From JAWKWH01 sp963669415 (GTDB lineage: Bacteria; Pseudomonadota; Alphaproteobacteria; Rhizobiales; Rhizobiaceae): a DNA stretch of 64,000 nucleotides. Position numbers and translations under genes: made by a program. The first letter of the stretch is position 1. Every line of letters starts with the position of its first letter. The stretch covers positions 2,108,001 through 2,172,000 of the forward strand of contig CAXXPS010000002.1 in the NCBI GenBank assembly GCA_963669415.2, in the 5' to 3' direction. The notes below the pieces were generated by a model, which saw nothing but the letters and a program-made list of their open reading frames with translations, had not been told where the DNA came from and made no database searches. Shown piece after piece: positions 46,793 to 55,885 of the stretch.

Positions 46793-47125
46793 ATGGCGAC
46801 AACGGCCAAACAATCAGCATCAAACCGCGCGAAAGCGGCCAACGAAGACCTGCTCGAGCAGATTGAGATACTGAAGCGCGAAGTGGCGCATCTTTCAGGA
46901 GAGTTGAACCGGTCAAAGAAACGAACTGGGACTGCGGCAAAGAAAGCGGCAGCGGACAGTGTCGAGGCTCTGAAGGCACAAGGCGAAGTGGCGATCGAGA
47001 AATTGCGCGAAAATGCCGACGAGTTGGAGGCCGAATTGGCGAAATATGTGCGCGAAAAACCAGTGACTTCGCTGGCAGTTGCGGCCGGAATTGGTTTTCT
47101 GCTTGCCGTCATAGCCCGCCGCTGA
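46793..47125 (+). CDS. DUF883-like membrane-anchored protein
   Basis: A 110-residue protein: a charged, Lys/Glu/Ala-rich helical region (about 1-85), then EKPVTSLAVAAGIGFLLAVIARR, the C-terminal helix typical of DUF883 (ElaB/YqjD-like) inner-membrane proteins that in E. coli can bind ribosomes in stationary phase. Its stop overlaps the start of the next gene by one base (TGATG). The 288 bases upstream hold no gene. Confidence 0.8.
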   Translation: MATTAKQSASNRAKAANEDLLEQIEILKREVAHLSGELNRSKKRTGTAAKKAAADSVEALKAQGEVAIEKLRENADELEAELAKYVREKPVTSLAVAAGIGFLLAVIARR

Positions 47126-47571
47126 TGCTGAAATCCATCATATCGGCACTGGTTGCAGGCGAGGCAAAGCAGCTAACCCGACGGGCAAAAAGCGCTGTGG
47201 TTTTGTATCTGCTGGCCGTTATCGCGCTTGCAGTTGGCGCCGGATTTCTTGTCGGGGCCGGCTATATCTTTGCAGCTGAAAGATATGGTTCGCTCAATGC
47301 GGCAATCGGCTTCGGCATCGGGTTTGTGGTGATTGCCGTGTTGCTGTTGATCATAAACGCCATGCAGGCCAAAGCCTGGAAAAGACGGCGCGCGGAAGAA
47401 AGGGGCGGCGAACTGAAACTGCTCGCCGCGACAGCAGCCATCGCGGCACTGCCGGGATTGCTGAAAACGCGGAGCGGTCTGGTCGGGCTGCTGGCTCCGA
47501 TCGCCGGGCTGGTCCTGCTCAAGATAATCGACGAAAACCAGATGGATGAAACCGATGACGCAGAAGATTGA
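47125..47571 (+). CDS. DUF1469/holin-superfamily membrane protein (YqjE-like)
   Basis: A 148-residue protein with two or three membrane segments: about 25-52 (VVLYLLAVIALAVGAGFLVGAGYIF), 58-80 (AAIGFGIGFVVIAVLLLII) and a hydrophobic stretch near 125. It matches the phage-holin-superfamily DUF1469 (YqjE), which commonly follows an ElaB/DUF883 gene as here. Despite the name it is not a phage gene. Translation is coupled through TGATG. Confidence 0.8.
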   Translation: MLKSIISALVAGEAKQLTRRAKSAVVLYLLAVIALAVGAGFLVGAGYIFAAERYGSLNAAIGFGIGFVVIAVLLLIINAMQAKAWKRRRAEERGGELKLLAATAAIAALPGLLKTRSGLVGLLAPIAGLVLLKIIDENQMDETDDAED

Positions 47572-47643
47572 ACCAGATACGCTCTAAGACCGTTTGATCC
47601 GTTCATGAGCGACGACGGACAGGCCAACGAGCTGCCCTCGTCT

Positions 47644-47970
47644 TTACTGGGTTTTATTGGCTTGCCTCAATCGGTCAATTAACGCTCGTATCAGCAAAAT
47701 CGCCTCATCGGGAGCATCACGAATCGAGGAAAGGAGCTCTGCCTCATTGTAGGCGGCGCAAACCGTATATTCCTTTGCCGTAATCGTCGCTGATCGGGGC
47801 CTTTGATCGACCAATCCCATTTCGCCGAAGACCTCGCCCTTTTTCAGCAAGACGGTGCGACCGTTAGCCAAACTCGCCTCGACAGAGCCTGTCATGATCA
47901 AATAGGCAAAATCACTCGGCTCGCCTGTTTGGAAGATGACTTCGCCAGCTTTGTAGGATCGTCTTTCCAT
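47644..47970 (-). CDS. single cyclic nucleotide-binding domain protein
   Basis: A 108-residue protein made only of a Crp-type beta-roll: ERRSYKAGEVIFQTGEPSDFAYLIMTGSVEA, LLKKGEVFGEMGLVDQRPRSATITA with the phosphate-binding-like GEMGL and RSA, and a short C-helix. There is no DNA-binding domain or attached kinase, so it probably acts as a small sensor or regulatory subunit. Ligand unknown. Confidence 0.85.
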   Translation of the reverse strand: MERRSYKAGEVIFQTGEPSDFAYLIMTGSVEASLANGRTVLLKKGEVFGEMGLVDQRPRSATITAKEYTVCAAYNEAELLSSIRDAPDEAILLIRALIDRLRQANKTQ

Positions 47971-48112
47971 TGGAGACTCTTAACCCAGCTTTTCGGGCGC
48001 GACCAGACATATTGATCAACCGCCACCACCGGCAAGTGATAATCAGATGACCCACCGGGTGGTTTCGTAAATGCGCTTAAACGCACCGAATTTATTGTAG
48101 CAAGAAATCGCC

Positions 48113-49573
48113 TTAACGCGGATCAATTGGCGTCAATCCTGCAAATCCCACCGCATCCTCAATCGCTCTTGCGACCGCCAGCAGTTTTGCTTCTCCCCGC
48201 GGCGGACCGATGAGTTGTATACCGACAGGCATGCCGCTTGTGGTGAATCCGGCCGGCATCGAGAGTGCTGGAAGCGTGGTCGCGGTCGACAGGAATGAGA
48301 ATTTTAACCAGTCGACATAGGAATGGGTTTCAACACCGGCCACGGAAAGCGTGGAAATTCCTCTTCGACCGGACCGGGTTCGAGCCCGACCACTGCGGTT
48401 GCGAGAACATCGAAATCCAGCAGGAACTCACGGCATCTGTTGTAGAGAACAGAGCGATTCCGCTCTGCATCGACAATCTGCCCCGTTGTGAGATTGCGCC
48501 CGAGTTCAATGTTTTCCGCCAACGTTGCCTTAAAGTGGCGCTGAATTTCTTCCGGCAGCCGTCCAGGTCCGCATTCCCAAGTCAGCGCGCGAATGGTGAT
48601 ATAGGTTGCTTCGAGTTCGGGAAGTTCCGGGCAAGCTTCCTCCACCGCAGCACCATTCCGCTCCGCCTTTTCAAGTGCAGAGCGCATGACAGTTTCTATT
48701 TCCGGTTCAATCGGTGCAAAATCGTTCAGGGTCGGCGCCCACGCGATTTTTACTTTCGAATTGGCTTCATGCACCGCCTTTTGAAACGGCTCAGCCGGCG
48801 GCTCGATCGACAAGGGCTGTCGCGGGTCGTATCCCGACCATGGCATCGAGGAACAGTGCGGTGTCGCCAATATTCCGCGCCATCGGGCCCTGTACGCCTA
48901 CATTCTGGAACGTTGCTGCCGCCGGACCGCCTCCGGCCCTGCCGGGTGAGGGACGCAGGCCAACCACATTGCAATAGGCGGCCGGTGTTCTGAGAGATCC
49001 GGCAAGATCGGATCCGTGGCTGAGCCAAACTTCGCCAGTTGCCAGGGAAACAGCAGCACCACCCGACGACCCGCCAGCGTTTTTGCGGATATCCCATGGA
49101 TTGCGTGTCATGCCGAACACGTCATTGAAAGTGTTGCCGCCGGCGCCCTGTTCCGGGGTGTTGGTCTTGCCGACGATAATCCCACCATTGTCTTCAAGAC
49201 GGTCGACCAGCGGATCATTCTCCGTTGCGACGAAGTCGGCAAACCCCCGGCTGCCAAACGTTGTCTTGACGCCGGAGACATGGGAAAGGTCCTTGATACC
49301 GATCGGTAGACCAGCGAGCCAGCCGGGGCCGCTGCCAAACTCACCCTTCCGGTCATCAAGGTACCGGGTGCTCTGTCGCGCCCTGTCGGCACAGACCGTG
49401 ACGACAGCGTTCACCTTTGGCTCGACCTGCTCGATCCGCGCCAGGCTGGCTTCGAGCAGCTCCGAGGGCTTTACCTCACCCTTTTTCAGCAGTTCGACGG
49501 CTTCGCAAGCCGTCAAGCGGCACAGTTCAGGCCCGGAAAACTCAACGTTTGGCAACTCGGCGGTCAAGTGCAT
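48113..49573 (-). pseudogene. amidase (amidase-signature family), broken by two frameshifts
   Basis: Three consecutive minus-strand frames together make one amidase-signature protein of about 485 residues. Part 1 (49573 to about 48830) has the catalytic Lys in LPIGIKDLSHV and the GGSSGGAAVSLATG loop with a Ser. Part 2 (about 48828 to 48345) begins YDPRQPLSI. Part 3 (about 48343 to 48113) is VAGVETHSYVDWLKF through MPVGIQLIGPP. Break 1, at GTCGGGATACGACC, looks like one extra base; break 2, at CGCTTTCCGTGGCC, like two extra or one missing. Two breaks favour a real pseudogene, but sequencing error is possible because break 1 involves a G-run. The substrate of the intact form is unknown. Confidence 0.85.
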
Positions 49574-49580
49574 CTCCTCG

Positions 49581-49997
49581 TCAAAGCAGGTCGATCAGAA
49601 TTGGTATTAGCGGCTCGTCCGCCGGTGGCATCGGATAGTCCCTCATGTCGCGCGGACGAACCCATTTTAACGCTTGACCTTCATTCGCCACTGGTGTCCC
49701 CCAGTACCGGCGGCAGACAAATAGCGGCATCAGCAGGTGAAACGCTTCATAATCGTGGCTGGCAAAGGTCAGTGGCGCCAGACAGGCGGTTTTTGTCGTA
49801 ATGTCCAGCTCTTCCTTCAGTTCGCGAATGACCGCTTCTTCCGGTGTCTCATTGTTCTCCACCTTACCGCCTGGAAACTCCCACAGTCCGGCCAGCGTCT
49901 TGCCCTCTGGTCGCTTGGTCAGGAGCACGCGGTTGTCGGCATCCACCAGGGCACAGGCTGCCACAAGCAAAAGCGGCTTTGCTGCCTGCACCGTCAT
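49581..49997 (-). CDS. mutT: MutT-type Nudix hydrolase (8-oxo-dGTP diphosphatase)
   Basis: A 138-residue Nudix protein that removes oxidised dGTP from the nucleotide pool. The Nudix box is complete: GGKVENNETPEEAVIREL followed by KEELDI. The opening LLLVAACALVDADNRVLLTKRPEGKTLAGLWEFPGG is typical of MutT. The start at 49997 overlaps the stop of the upstream GNAT gene (ATGA). The argJ-GNAT-mutT order is conserved in rhizobia. Confidence 0.93.
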   Translation of the reverse strand: MTVQAAKPLLLVAACALVDADNRVLLTKRPEGKTLAGLWEFPGGKVENNETPEEAVIRELKEELDITTKTACLAPLTFASHDYEAFHLLMPLFVCRRYWGTPVANEGQALKWVRPRDMRDYPMPPADEPLIPILIDLL

Positions 49998-50779
49998 TCG
50001 GCCTCCACGCCCGGAGGCCTGCGATAGTGATAGCGATACGCTTCGCGAAATCCGAGTTGGTGATAGAGCTTCAGCGCCGTCCGATTGTCGGCCTCGACCT
50101 GCAGCCAGGCCGAATGGGCACCGCGAAGGCGAGCCCATTTCAGGGCCGAACGGATAATCGCGCGACCAAAGCCCTTGCCACGTTGCTCTTCGTGCGTTGC
50201 AATTTCAAACAGGCCGGCAAGATCGCCATCGTGAACACATATTGCGGTAGAGACAGCCTGTCCTTCTTCTTCGTGAACAAACAAGCCGGCCTCGGCCTGT
50301 ATGGATGTGATAATCTCGGACAATCCGGGCCGGATCGCCGGATCATCAGCATGGACATTCAGGGCAGCCGCGATAAACCGGCTCAGATCCTTCATCGGTA
50401 TCTGGTCGATCACACCCTCAAAATCGACCTTTGCCAATCCGAGCGTCAAAACAACCGAGTCCGAGAATTTGGTCCATCCCAAACTGTCCAGATGGTTGGG
50501 CAAAGTATCACCGGCCAGGGGCGATATCCGGAATGTCATCGGCCTGCCATAGGCTTCAAAATGACGCGCTGCGCTGGCAATGCGCTCATCAAGATTGTGC
50601 GTGTCACCAGGATCAAGCAGATTGACAGAATTCAAACGCTTCGCGGGATGACCTGCTGTTAACCGAATGACCCAAGTGCCGTCATAGCGAACCGAGGTGG
50701 CCGGCCAGGCGCGAAACCCGGCGGCTTCGAAGCGCCTGACTTCAGCAAGATGTGGGAGTTTGATCGGTCCGCTAGCCAT
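49994..50779 (-). CDS. GNAT-family N-acetyltransferase
   Basis: A 261-residue protein with a C-terminal GNAT domain (about 150-255): GLFEIATHEEQRGKGFGRAIIRSALKWA contains the acetyl-CoA-binding RGKGFG motif, and LQVEADNRTALKLYHQLGFREAYRYHYR is the typical ending. The N-terminal 120 residues form a less conserved part. The acceptor is unknown. It lies 12 bases after argJ and overlaps mutT by four bases. Confidence 0.88.
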   Translation of the reverse strand: MASGPIKLPHLAEVRRFEAAGFRAWPATSVRYDGTWVIRLTAGHPAKRLNSVNLLDPGDTHNLDERIASAARHFEAYGRPMTFRISPLAGDTLPNHLDSLGWTKFSDSVVLTLGLAKVDFEGVIDQIPMKDLSRFIAAALNVHADDPAIRPGLSEIITSIQAEAGLFVHEEEGQAVSTAICVHDGDLAGLFEIATHEEQRGKGFGRAIIRSALKWARLRGAHSAWLQVEADNRTALKLYHQLGFREAYRYHYRRPPGVEAE

Positions 50780-50791
50780 AGATCCGAACCA

Positions 50792-52036
50792 CTAGCTGCG
50801 ATAATCGCCATTAATGGCCACATATTCCTTGGTCAGATCGCATCCCCAAACAGTCGCCTGCCCGTCGCCGACACCAACATCAGCCTGAATGACAATCTTG
50901 TTCTGCTTCATATACACCGAAGCGACATCTTCATCATAGTTCGGGTCGCGCTCCCCCAAATGCGCCAGCCGATTATCGCCAAACCAGATGGACAGCTTGT
51001 CTCGATCAGCCGGTTCTCCGGCCTTGCCGATGGCCATCACCACCCGGCCCCAGTTGGCATCCTCTCCGGCGACGGCAGTTTTGACCAACGGTGAGTTGGC
51101 GACTGAAAGTGCGATCCTCTTAGCTGAAGCGCTAGATTCGGCCCCCGTTACGGCAACTTCGATGAGTTTACTGGCGCCTTCACCGTCACAGACGACCTGC
51201 AGCGCCAAATCCTTCAAAACAGAATAAAGTGCTTCCCGGACCGGTTGAATTCGCGGATCGTCCTCATCTGTAATGGATTTTATGCCACGCTTTCCCGCGG
51301 CGCCCGTCGCGAAGGCCAGCAAAGTGTCACTCGTCGACGTGTCGGTGTCCACAGTGATTGAATTGAAGCTGCCAGCAACGGTTTCACTCAGCAATGATTG
51401 CAGGATATTTGCTTCAATCGGGGCGTCCGTCGCAACAAATGCCAGCATCGTTGCCATATCAGGTGCAATCATGCCAGCGCCCTTGGCGATCCCGTTGATG
51501 GTGACGGTTACGCCATCAAGCTCGGTTGAGACGGTCGCCAGCTTCGGGAAGGTGTCGGTTGTCATTATTGCCTCGGCCACCAGACGCCAGCTGTCCGCGT
51601 CAGCGTCCGCGATCATCTGGGGCAGCCTGTCCGTGATCTTTGACGCGTCAAGCGGTTCGCCGATGACGCCGGTCGAGGCCGCAAATATTTCCGATTGTTC
51701 GCATCCGATGATGTTTGCGCCCGACAAAACTGTCTCTGATACCGATTGCTCGCCTTTCGCTCCGGTAAAAGCGTTGGCATTTCCTGAATTGACCACCAAT
51801 AGGCGTGCGCTGCCGCCACTCAAATTGCGGCGACAGAGATCCACCGGCGCGGAAGGGCATTTTGACTGTGTGAACACCCCCGCCAGAGCTGTTCCTTCGT
51901 CGAAACACAAAACCGCCAAGTCCTTGCGGCCAGTATATTTGATGCCGGCTTCGGCGGCATTGAGGCGCACTCCGTCAATTTGCGGCAATTCCGCAACTGT
52001 CTTTGGAGCAAGGGGCGAAACTTTCCCGATGTTCAT
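50792..52036 (-). CDS. argJ: bifunctional ornithine acetyltransferase / N-acetylglutamate synthase
   Basis: ArgJ recycles the acetyl group from N-acetylornithine to glutamate in arginine synthesis, and may also use acetyl-CoA. The 414-residue precursor self-cleaves between Ala195 and Thr196 in APDMATMLAF, yielding the two subunits. KGAGMIAPDMATML and VNSGNANAFTGAKG are family hallmarks. It follows the parvulin gene by 12 bases and is probably cotranscribed with GNAT and mutT. Confidence 0.96.
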   Translation of the reverse strand: MNIGKVSPLAPKTVAELPQIDGVRLNAAEAGIKYTGRKDLAVLCFDEGTALAGVFTQSKCPSAPVDLCRRNLSGGSARLLVVNSGNANAFTGAKGEQSVSETVLSGANIIGCEQSEIFAASTGVIGEPLDASKITDRLPQMIADADADSWRLVAEAIMTTDTFPKLATVSTELDGVTVTINGIAKGAGMIAPDMATMLAFVATDAPIEANILQSLLSETVAGSFNSITVDTDTSTSDTLLAFATGAAGKRGIKSITDEDDPRIQPVREALYSVLKDLALQVVCDGEGASKLIEVAVTGAESSASAKRIALSVANSPLVKTAVAGEDANWGRVVMAIGKAGEPADRDKLSIWFGDNRLAHLGERDPNYDEDVASVYMKQNKIVIQADVGVGDGQATVWGCDLTKEYVAINGDYRS

Positions 52037-52048
52037 GGTTGATCCCGG

Positions 52049-52903
52049 CTAACGCCCGATTTCCTCGACCTGCTTTTTCAGCTCAGGATCGGAAATATCG
52101 ACCTGGGCGGCGCTCTTCAACTCCGATACGATCTTGGCGTAGGTCTCGCGAAACAGCACTCCGCGAATTTGCTCTCTGACTTCTTCAAAGGTCGGCGGTT
52201 GCTGTGCGCGTTTGTCTTCGACCAAAATGACATGCCAGCCGAATTGCGTTTCGACCGGTTCCTTGGAATAGGCCCCAATGTCGAGTTTGAACGCTGCATC
52301 CTCAAAAGGAGGCACCATCTGACCCGGGCCGAAATAGCCCAAATCTCCGCCGTTCGGTCCGCTCGGGCCGGTTGATTTCTGTTTGGCCAGTTCGACAAAA
52401 TCGGCTCCGCCTTCGAGCTCGCCGATAATCGACATTCCCTCTTCCTTCGTCTTGACCAGAATGTGACGCGCCTTGATTTCATTGACCGGTGAGGTGTTCG
52501 CCACCTCCAGGTCGTAGCGCTCGCGAACGGCTTCTTCTGTCAGCGTCGCCGCCACTTTCTGTTCAACAAAACCGGTGTGCAAGGCGCGGCGGCGAAGCAA
52601 GTCCATCCGCCGTTGGAATGCGGCAGAATCAGACAATCCGGATTTTTCTGCTTCTGCAGCAAGCAGGTGGACTTCAACCAGAAACGACAATGCGGCAGCG
52701 CGGCGACGTTCTGCGGGAACATTGACGAGCTGCTGCTCAAGATCATTGACCGCAAGATCCAGATCCGCCTCGGTGATGGCCTGCCCGTTGACCGTCGCAA
52801 GCACATCCTCAGGGGCTGCTTGCGCGGGGAACATCACAACAAATCCAATCGCAATCGCGGCGGTCAGAACGCCTGCCAGTTTGCGGGCGGTAACGAGATG
52901 CAT
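52049..52903 (-). CDS. periplasmic parvulin-type peptidyl-prolyl isomerase
   Basis: A 284-residue secreted foldase. Signal peptide ARKLAGVLTAAIAIGFVVMFPAQAA, an N-terminal SurA-like helical part with VNGQAITEADLDLAVNDLEQQL, then a parvulin domain at about 135-235: IKARHILVKTKEEGMSIIGEL, GGDLGYFGPGQMVPPFEDAAF and TQFGWHVILVED. It may assist outer-membrane protein folding. It is divergent from secA with a 245-base gap that holds both promoters. Confidence 0.92.
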   Translation of the reverse strand: MHLVTARKLAGVLTAAIAIGFVVMFPAQAAPEDVLATVNGQAITEADLDLAVNDLEQQLVNVPAERRRAAALSFLVEVHLLAAEAEKSGLSDSAAFQRRMDLLRRRALHTGFVEQKVAATLTEEAVRERYDLEVANTSPVNEIKARHILVKTKEEGMSIIGELEGGADFVELAKQKSTGPSGPNGGDLGYFGPGQMVPPFEDAAFKLDIGAYSKEPVETQFGWHVILVEDKRAQQPPTFEEVREQIRGVLFRETYAKIVSELKSAAQVDISDPELKKQVEEIGR

Positions 52904-53148
52904 GAGGTTTCTCCAAAAATTGTACTCAGACGGCTGCCGGTTTTAATTGCAACCGGCCCGCTCATCACAAGATTGCGACCGGGGTTGCAGCGTTGACAAC
53001 GTGTTGACCCCCTCTTATCTGTCCTCCAACTGTGCGTCCAGAACCGATTTCCGGGCGCATTTTTGATGTTTCGTTCCGCCGGCGCAGCCTGTCTCAAGAC
53101 CGGGCGCCCGCGGAACTGTATCTGGATTGACAACGGAAAGGCCTGTCC

Positions 53149-55881
53149 ATGGTCAATTTCGGCTCATTGGCACGTAAAGTCTTTGGATCGGCGAATGATC
53201 GCCGCATCAAGGCCATGCAGCCGGCGGTCAACGCCATTAACGCGCTGGAAGAAGAACTTGCCGCCCTTTCCGATGAGGAACTGAAAGCGCGTACGGAAGA
53301 TTTTCGCGCCCAGCTGGACGGTGGTGCAGAGTTGAAAGATCTGCTGGTGCCGGCTTTTGCAACGGTTCGTGAAGCCTCCAAGCGGGCGTTGGGCATGCGG
53401 CCGTTTGACGTGCAGCTGATTGGCGGAATGGTGCTCAACAATGGCGGCATTGCCGAAATGCGCACCGGCGAAGGCAAGACGCTCGTTGCAACGCTTCCGG
53501 TATATCTGAACGCACTGACCCGAAAGGGCGTGCATGTCGTCACCGTCAATGATTACCTGGCCAGCCGCGATGCCGAATGGATGGGCGAGATCTACAAGTT
53601 TCTCGGCCTGACCGTTGGCGTGATTACCCACGGTCTGGACGACGAGGAACGCCGCGCGGCTTACGAATGCGATGTCACTTACGGCACCAATAACGAACTT
53701 GGCTTCGATTATCTGCGCGACAACATGAAATATGAACGCGAACAGATGGTCCAGCGCGGTCACAATTTCGCGATTGTCGATGAAGTGGATTCGATCCTCA
53801 TCGACGAGGCGCGCACGCCGCTGATTATTTCAGGCCCGTTGGAAGACAAGTCCGACCTCTATGTGGCGATCGACAAATTCATTCCCGGGCTGGTGGAGGA
53901 AGATTACGAACTCGACGAAAAGCAGCGATCTGCAACCTTTACCGAGGAGGGCAACGAAAAGATCGAGCAACTGCTGCGCGAGGCAGACCTGTTGAAGGGT
54001 GAATCGCTATATGATGTCGAGAATGTCGCCGTCGTCCACCATGTCACTTCGGCGCTTCGGGCCCATATCGTCTATCTGCGCGACCGCGACTACATTGTCC
54101 GCAACGGCGAAGTGGTCATAATCGACGAGTTTACGGGCCGCATGATGCCGGGGCGCCGTTTCTCTGAGGGCCTGCACCAGGCGCTGGAGGCCAAGGAGGG
54201 TGTGCAGATCCAGCCGGAAAACCAGACGCTGGCATCGATTACGTTCCAGAACTATTTCCGAATGTATGACAAGCTTGCCGGCATGACCGGTACCGCGCTG
54301 ACCGAAGCTGAGGAATTCGGCAATATCTATGGTCTTGAGGTGACCGAAGTTCCGACCAATCTGCCGATCATGCGGGCCGATGAGGACGACGAAGTTTACC
54401 GCACAACGGAAGAGAAGTACCGGGCGATCGTTCGCGAGATCAAGGAAGCGGCGGCCAAGAAGCAGCCGGTCTTGGTGGGAACCACATCAATCGAAAAATC
54501 TGAGGCTTTGGCAGAGCGGTTGAGAGCCGAGAATTTCAACGAATTTGAAGTGCTCAATGCACGCCATCACGAGCGCGAAGCCCAGATCGTCGCCCAAGCC
54601 GGCAAACCCGGCTCTATCACGATTGCAACCAACATGGCCGGCCGTGGCACGGACATCCAGCTTGGCGGCAATGCCGACATGCGTATTGCCACAGAACTGG
54701 AAAACGTGCCGGAAGGCGAGGAGCGTTCAAAGAAGGAGGCGGAAATAAGGGCCGATGTGCAGCGGTTGAAGGAAGAGGCACTTGCGGCAGGCGGCCTTTA
54801 CGTATTGGCGACCGAACGCCACGAGAGCCGCCGCATCGACAATCAGCTGCGAGGTCGCTCTGGCCGTCAGGGCGATCCGGGCCGGTCAAAGTTCTTCCTG
54901 TCGCTCCAGGACGACCTGATGCGCATCTTCGGCTCCGAGCGCATGGACGGCATGCTCAAAAAACTGGGTCTGAAAGAGGATGAAGCGATCATTCATCCGT
55001 GGATCAACAAGGCGCTGGAGAAGGCGCAGAAGAAGGTAGAGGCGCGAAATTTCGACATCCGCAAAAACGTCCTGAAATATGACGACGTGATGAATGACCA
55101 GCGCAAGGTGGTGTTCGAGCAACGTCTTGAGCTGATGGACGGCGAGAATCTGTCAGAAACGATCACAGAAATGCGCGAAGACGTCGTCAGTGACCTGGTC
55201 GAGCGTCATATTCCTGAAAAAGCTTATGCGGAACAATGGGATACCGAAGGATTGAAGCAGGGTGTGACGGCCTATCTCAATCTCGATCTTCCAGTGGATG
55301 AGTGGGCTGCTGAAGAGGATATTGCCGAAGAGGAAATTCGCGAGCGCCTGATGAACGAAGCCAACAAGGCGGCCGCCGATCGCCTGGAACGCTTCGGACC
55401 TGAAGTGATGGTCTATGTCGAAAAATCTGTACTGCTTCAGACGCTCGATCACCTGTGGCGGGAACATCTCGTCAATCTCGACCACCTGCGTTCGGTTATC
55501 GGGTTGCGCGGTTTGGCCCAACGCGATCCGCTGAATGAGTTCAAGGGAGAATCCTTTGAAATGTTCCAGGCGATGCTCGCCAATTTGCGCCAGGCCGTCA
55601 CCGCACAGATGATGCGCGTGGAGATTGTGCGCGAAGCGGCTGAAGCGCCGCCGCTGGAAGCGCCCGAGGGCCAGGGTCATCACGTTGATGCGTCAACCGG
55701 CGAGGACGATTTCGGTGATACGGCGGTGTTGACCCAGACCATGCAAAACCCTCACGTGGCCGCTGAAGACCGCGATCCGGACAACCCTGCAAGCTGGGGC
55801 AAGGTCGGCCGTAATGAGTTGTGTCCCTGTGGTTCGGGCAAGAAGTACAAACATTGCCACGGGGCGTTCAATCAGGGCTGA
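53149..55881 (+). CDS. secA: protein translocase motor ATPase SecA
   Basis: SecA drives preprotein export through SecYEG. The 910-residue protein has the full domain order: N-terminal GSANDRRIKAMQPAVNAINALE, Walker A MRTGEGKTLVATLP near residue 105, the DEAD-like AIVDEVDSILIDEARTPLIISG, preprotein-binding domain, GTTSIEKSE, NMAGRGTDIQLGG, RRIDNQLRGRSGRQGDPGRS, the helical scaffold, and the C-terminal zinc site CPCGSGKKYKHCHG that binds SecB. No anomalies. Confidence 0.98.
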   Translation: MVNFGSLARKVFGSANDRRIKAMQPAVNAINALEEELAALSDEELKARTEDFRAQLDGGAELKDLLVPAFATVREASKRALGMRPFDVQLIGGMVLNNGGIAEMRTGEGKTLVATLPVYLNALTRKGVHVVTVNDYLASRDAEWMGEIYKFLGLTVGVITHGLDDEERRAAYECDVTYGTNNELGFDYLRDNMKYEREQMVQRGHNFAIVDEVDSILIDEARTPLIISGPLEDKSDLYVAIDKFIPGLVEEDYELDEKQRSATFTEEGNEKIEQLLREADLLKGESLYDVENVAVVHHVTSALRAHIVYLRDRDYIVRNGEVVIIDEFTGRMMPGRRFSEGLHQALEAKEGVQIQPENQTLASITFQNYFRMYDKLAGMTGTALTEAEEFGNIYGLEVTEVPTNLPIMRADEDDEVYRTTEEKYRAIVREIKEAAAKKQPVLVGTTSIEKSEALAERLRAENFNEFEVLNARHHEREAQIVAQAGKPGSITIATNMAGRGTDIQLGGNADMRIATELENVPEGEERSKKEAEIRADVQRLKEEALAAGGLYVLATERHESRRIDNQLRGRSGRQGDPGRSKFFLSLQDDLMRIFGSERMDGMLKKLGLKEDEAIIHPWINKALEKAQKKVEARNFDIRKNVLKYDDVMNDQRKVVFEQRLELMDGENLSETITEMREDVVSDLVERHIPEKAYAEQWDTEGLKQGVTAYLNLDLPVDEWAAEEDIAEEEIRERLMNEANKAAADRLERFGPEVMVYVEKSVLLQTLDHLWREHLVNLDHLRSVIGLRGLAQRDPLNEFKGESFEMFQAMLANLRQAVTAQMMRVEIVREAAEAPPLEAPEGQGHHVDASTGEDDFGDTAVLTQTMQNPHVAAEDRDPDNPASWGKVGRNELCPCGSGKKYKHCHGAFNQG

Positions 55882-55885
55882 TTTT

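Noticed and set aside
47125..47571. Holin-superfamily gene as a sign of prophage
   Set aside because: No other phage gene is near, and the DUF883-DUF1469 pair is an ordinary envelope gene pair.
48265..48993. A 242-residue plus-strand frame spanning the broken amidase
   Set aside because: The minus strand carries all amidase motifs across three frames; the plus frame is a by-product of the same GC-rich sequence.
51273..52052. A 259-residue plus-strand frame over argJ
   Set aside because: It lies antisense to a fully conserved ArgJ and has low-complexity Ser/Ala/Val composition typical of mirror frames in GC-rich DNA.
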